Below, piece after piece: positions 31,121 to 31,741 of a DNA stretch of 31,741 nt. The stretch lies in the IMG/VR virus record IMGVR_UViG_3300007511_001211, positions 1 to 31,741 of that record; one strand, written 5' to 3'. The notes under the pieces are model-generated. The model saw only the letters and a list, made by a program, of their open reading frames with translations. It had not been told where the DNA came from and ran no database searches. This stretch comes from a virus. Position numbers and translations under genes: made by a program. Numbering within the stretch: position 1 is the stretch's first letter; each line of letters opens with the position of its first letter.

Positions 31121-31310
31121 AGAATATAAACTTAGTATCTACGAAGAATTCTTTAATCTAAAATATTACGGCGGCTGGAGTTTTTTCGAGGCGTATAATC
31201 TCCCTGTAACCATTAGGAAGTGGTTCTTGAGGAGACTCATTAAGCAAAAAGAGGGCGAACAAAAAGCTCAAGAAGATGCTATGAGAAAAGCAAAGCGTGG
31301 AAAACGCTAA
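31062..31310 (+). CDS. Small baseplate/tail assembly protein overlapping the gp26-like gene; start uncertain
   Basis: The conserved-looking part is FFGLSEEYKLSIYEEFFNL, then YYGGWSFFEAYNLPVTIRKW, and a basic tail. I recall similar small proteins after gp26-like genes in other T4-like phages. No good start exists. The furthest upstream is GTG 31062 without a ribosome-binding site. A CTG at 31095 lies 9 nt after GGAGG (31081-31085). Alternatively the frame is entered by ribosomal slippage (+1 or -2) at seven Ts (31103-31109) in the gp26-like gene, giving a fusion. The reading frame downstream of 31110 is secure; the N-terminus is not. Confidence 0.6.
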   Translation: MIIQRTWRFRLLLTFFGLSEEYKLSIYEEFFNLKYYGGWSFFEAYNLPVTIRKWFLRRLIKQKEGEQKAQEDAMRKAKRGKR

Positions 31311-31324
31311 ATACACTCAAAATG

Positions 31325-31367
31325 TCAACAACTAACTACTTATTAAGCAACCATGTATCGTTGTTGA
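31325..31367 (+). promoter_or_regulatory. 8-bp inverted repeat near the next ribosome-binding site
   Basis: TCAACAAC (31325-31332) is the exact reverse complement of GTTGTTGA (31360-31367), with 27 nt between. The right arm overlaps the GAGGA ribosome-binding site of the gene at 31377. It could mask that site in RNA or bind a regulator. Confidence 0.4.
31335..31344 (+). promoter_or_regulatory. Variant of the putative promoter motif (ACTACTTATT)
   Basis: One change from ACTATTTATT. It lies between the arms of the inverted repeat at 31325-31367, 32 nt before the ATG at 31377. Weaker than the exact copies. Confidence 0.35.
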
Positions 31368-31376
31368 GGATTTGAT

Positions 31377-31715
31377 ATGCTTACTGAGGACCAACTAGAA
31401 GAGATGGTATTTGATCTGGGTGTTGCTCGCAAGGGGCAACTGAATGAAAACATCCTCCATGTTTTTGCAGCATGGATTGAGTATCTGTTGGCTAAAATGT
31501 ACAAAGGACGCCGCATTCCCGTTAAGGTTAGGGGGAATCGAATAGAGGTTCAGCGGTTTACGGATGCTCTCGTGAACGAGAAAAGGTATATGGACTATAT
31601 TAAGAAATATGGGCTCGACGATCCAATGACATACAAGCAAAAAACAAAACTCAATATTGCAATTAGAAGATTTGAGAAAGAAGCGAAGATTAATTGGCCC
31701 ATTAAGAACCCATAA
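31377..31715 (+). CDS. Conserved small protein in the baseplate region, unknown function
   Basis: A 112-residue basic, mostly helical protein starting MLTEDQLEEMVFDLGVARKG. A central RRIPVKVRGNRIEVQRF segment looks like a beta hairpin, flanked by helices; the end is Lys/Arg-rich with a WPIKNP tail. I do not recognise a domain. GAGGA lies 6 nt before the ATG. The next gene follows after 10 nt. Tail or baseplate assembly is suggested only by neighbourhood. Confidence 0.65.
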   Translation: MLTEDQLEEMVFDLGVARKGQLNENILHVFAAWIEYLLAKMYKGRRIPVKVRGNRIEVQRFTDALVNEKRYMDYIKKYGLDDPMTYKQKTKLNIAIRRFEKEAKINWPIKNP

Positions 31716-31725
31716 GGTGAAATGA

Positions 31726-31741
31726 ATGGCTGATCCGAACT
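31726..31741 (+). CDS. Start of the next gene (partial)
   Basis: ATG at 31726, preceded by AAGGTG (31714-31719), opens a frame reading MADPN up to the window end. Nothing further can be said about the product. Confidence 0.5.

Noticed and set aside
1886-31640. Long open frames on the minus strand throughout the window, for example 22656-23456 and 28442-28870
   Set aside because: All lie opposite strongly supported + strand genes, lack ribosome-binding sites and recognisable motifs, and follow from codon bias of the real genes.
1-31741. tRNA genes, insertion sequences, integrase or transposase genes
   Set aside because: I looked for cloverleaf-like segments and transposase motifs by eye and saw none; a tRNA scan could still find a divergent one.

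Overview
The window is a fragment of a T4-like (myovirus-type) tailed-phage genome. Every supported gene is on the + strand and genes are tightly packed, often overlapping by 1-25 nt. Shine-Dalgarno sites are strong (AGGAG type), so the host is a bacterium. The T4-type core is recognisable: large terminase, portal, prohead protease, scaffold, major capsid protein, neck and sheath-terminator proteins, sheath, tube and a gp26-type baseplate protein. Sequence divergence, enlarged proteins and a non-T4 gene order suggest a distant, probably aquatic member of the T4 superfamily. The host cannot be named from this sequence.

Layout. Positions 1-1205 hold a membrane coiled-coil protein and a minimal site-2 (M50) protease. 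Positions 1239-4361 hold a tiny Cys-rich peptide followed by an array of small proteins that all begin with versions of the same roughly 16-residue peptide (MKITKSQLRKIIKEEL). Positions 4426-7578 encode Mre11 and Rad50 (T4 gp47 and gp46) as one polypeptide. Positions 7559-9515 hold two tiny coupled genes, a ParB/Srx-like protein with its own distinctive N-terminus, and two more MKI-tag proteins. Positions 9526-11586 look like a lysis and membrane region (holin-like, spanin-like and secreted membrane proteins) wrapped around a tubulin/FtsZ-family GTPase. Positions 11583-20700 run from packaging into head morphogenesis: a zinc protein, a pre-terminase protein, terminase, portal, three unassigned genes, prohead protease, a fibre-like protein, another tag protein, a ribosomal protein S21 homologue and a probable decoration protein. 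Positions 20785-23582 encode scaffold and capsid and end in a clear terminator. Positions 23723-31741 are neck, sheath terminator, sheath, tube and the start of the baseplate region.

How the genes may work together. The most interesting hypothesis is a modular head-cargo system. In T4, internal proteins carry a short N-terminal capsid-targeting sequence that the gp21 protease removes at (L/I)-x-E sites. Here at least a dozen otherwise unrelated small proteins or modules share an N-terminal amphipathic peptide ending in I-(K/R)-E, and a gp21 homologue is encoded in the same window. In the two copies that lack this site, an (L/I)-x-E site appears at one identical downstream position. One gene has three such modules fused in frame. 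I infer that the tag directs a variable set of small proteins into the prohead for cleavage and injection. Homology of the tag to T4 targeting sequences is not shown by the sequence, only the analogy.

Transcription probably starts at a recurring ACTATTTAT-type motif about 28-73 nt ahead of most gene blocks. A perfect 10-bp hairpin with the ribosome-binding site in its loop covers the start of the holin-like gene. No tRNA, CRISPR array, insertion sequence or integrase was seen.
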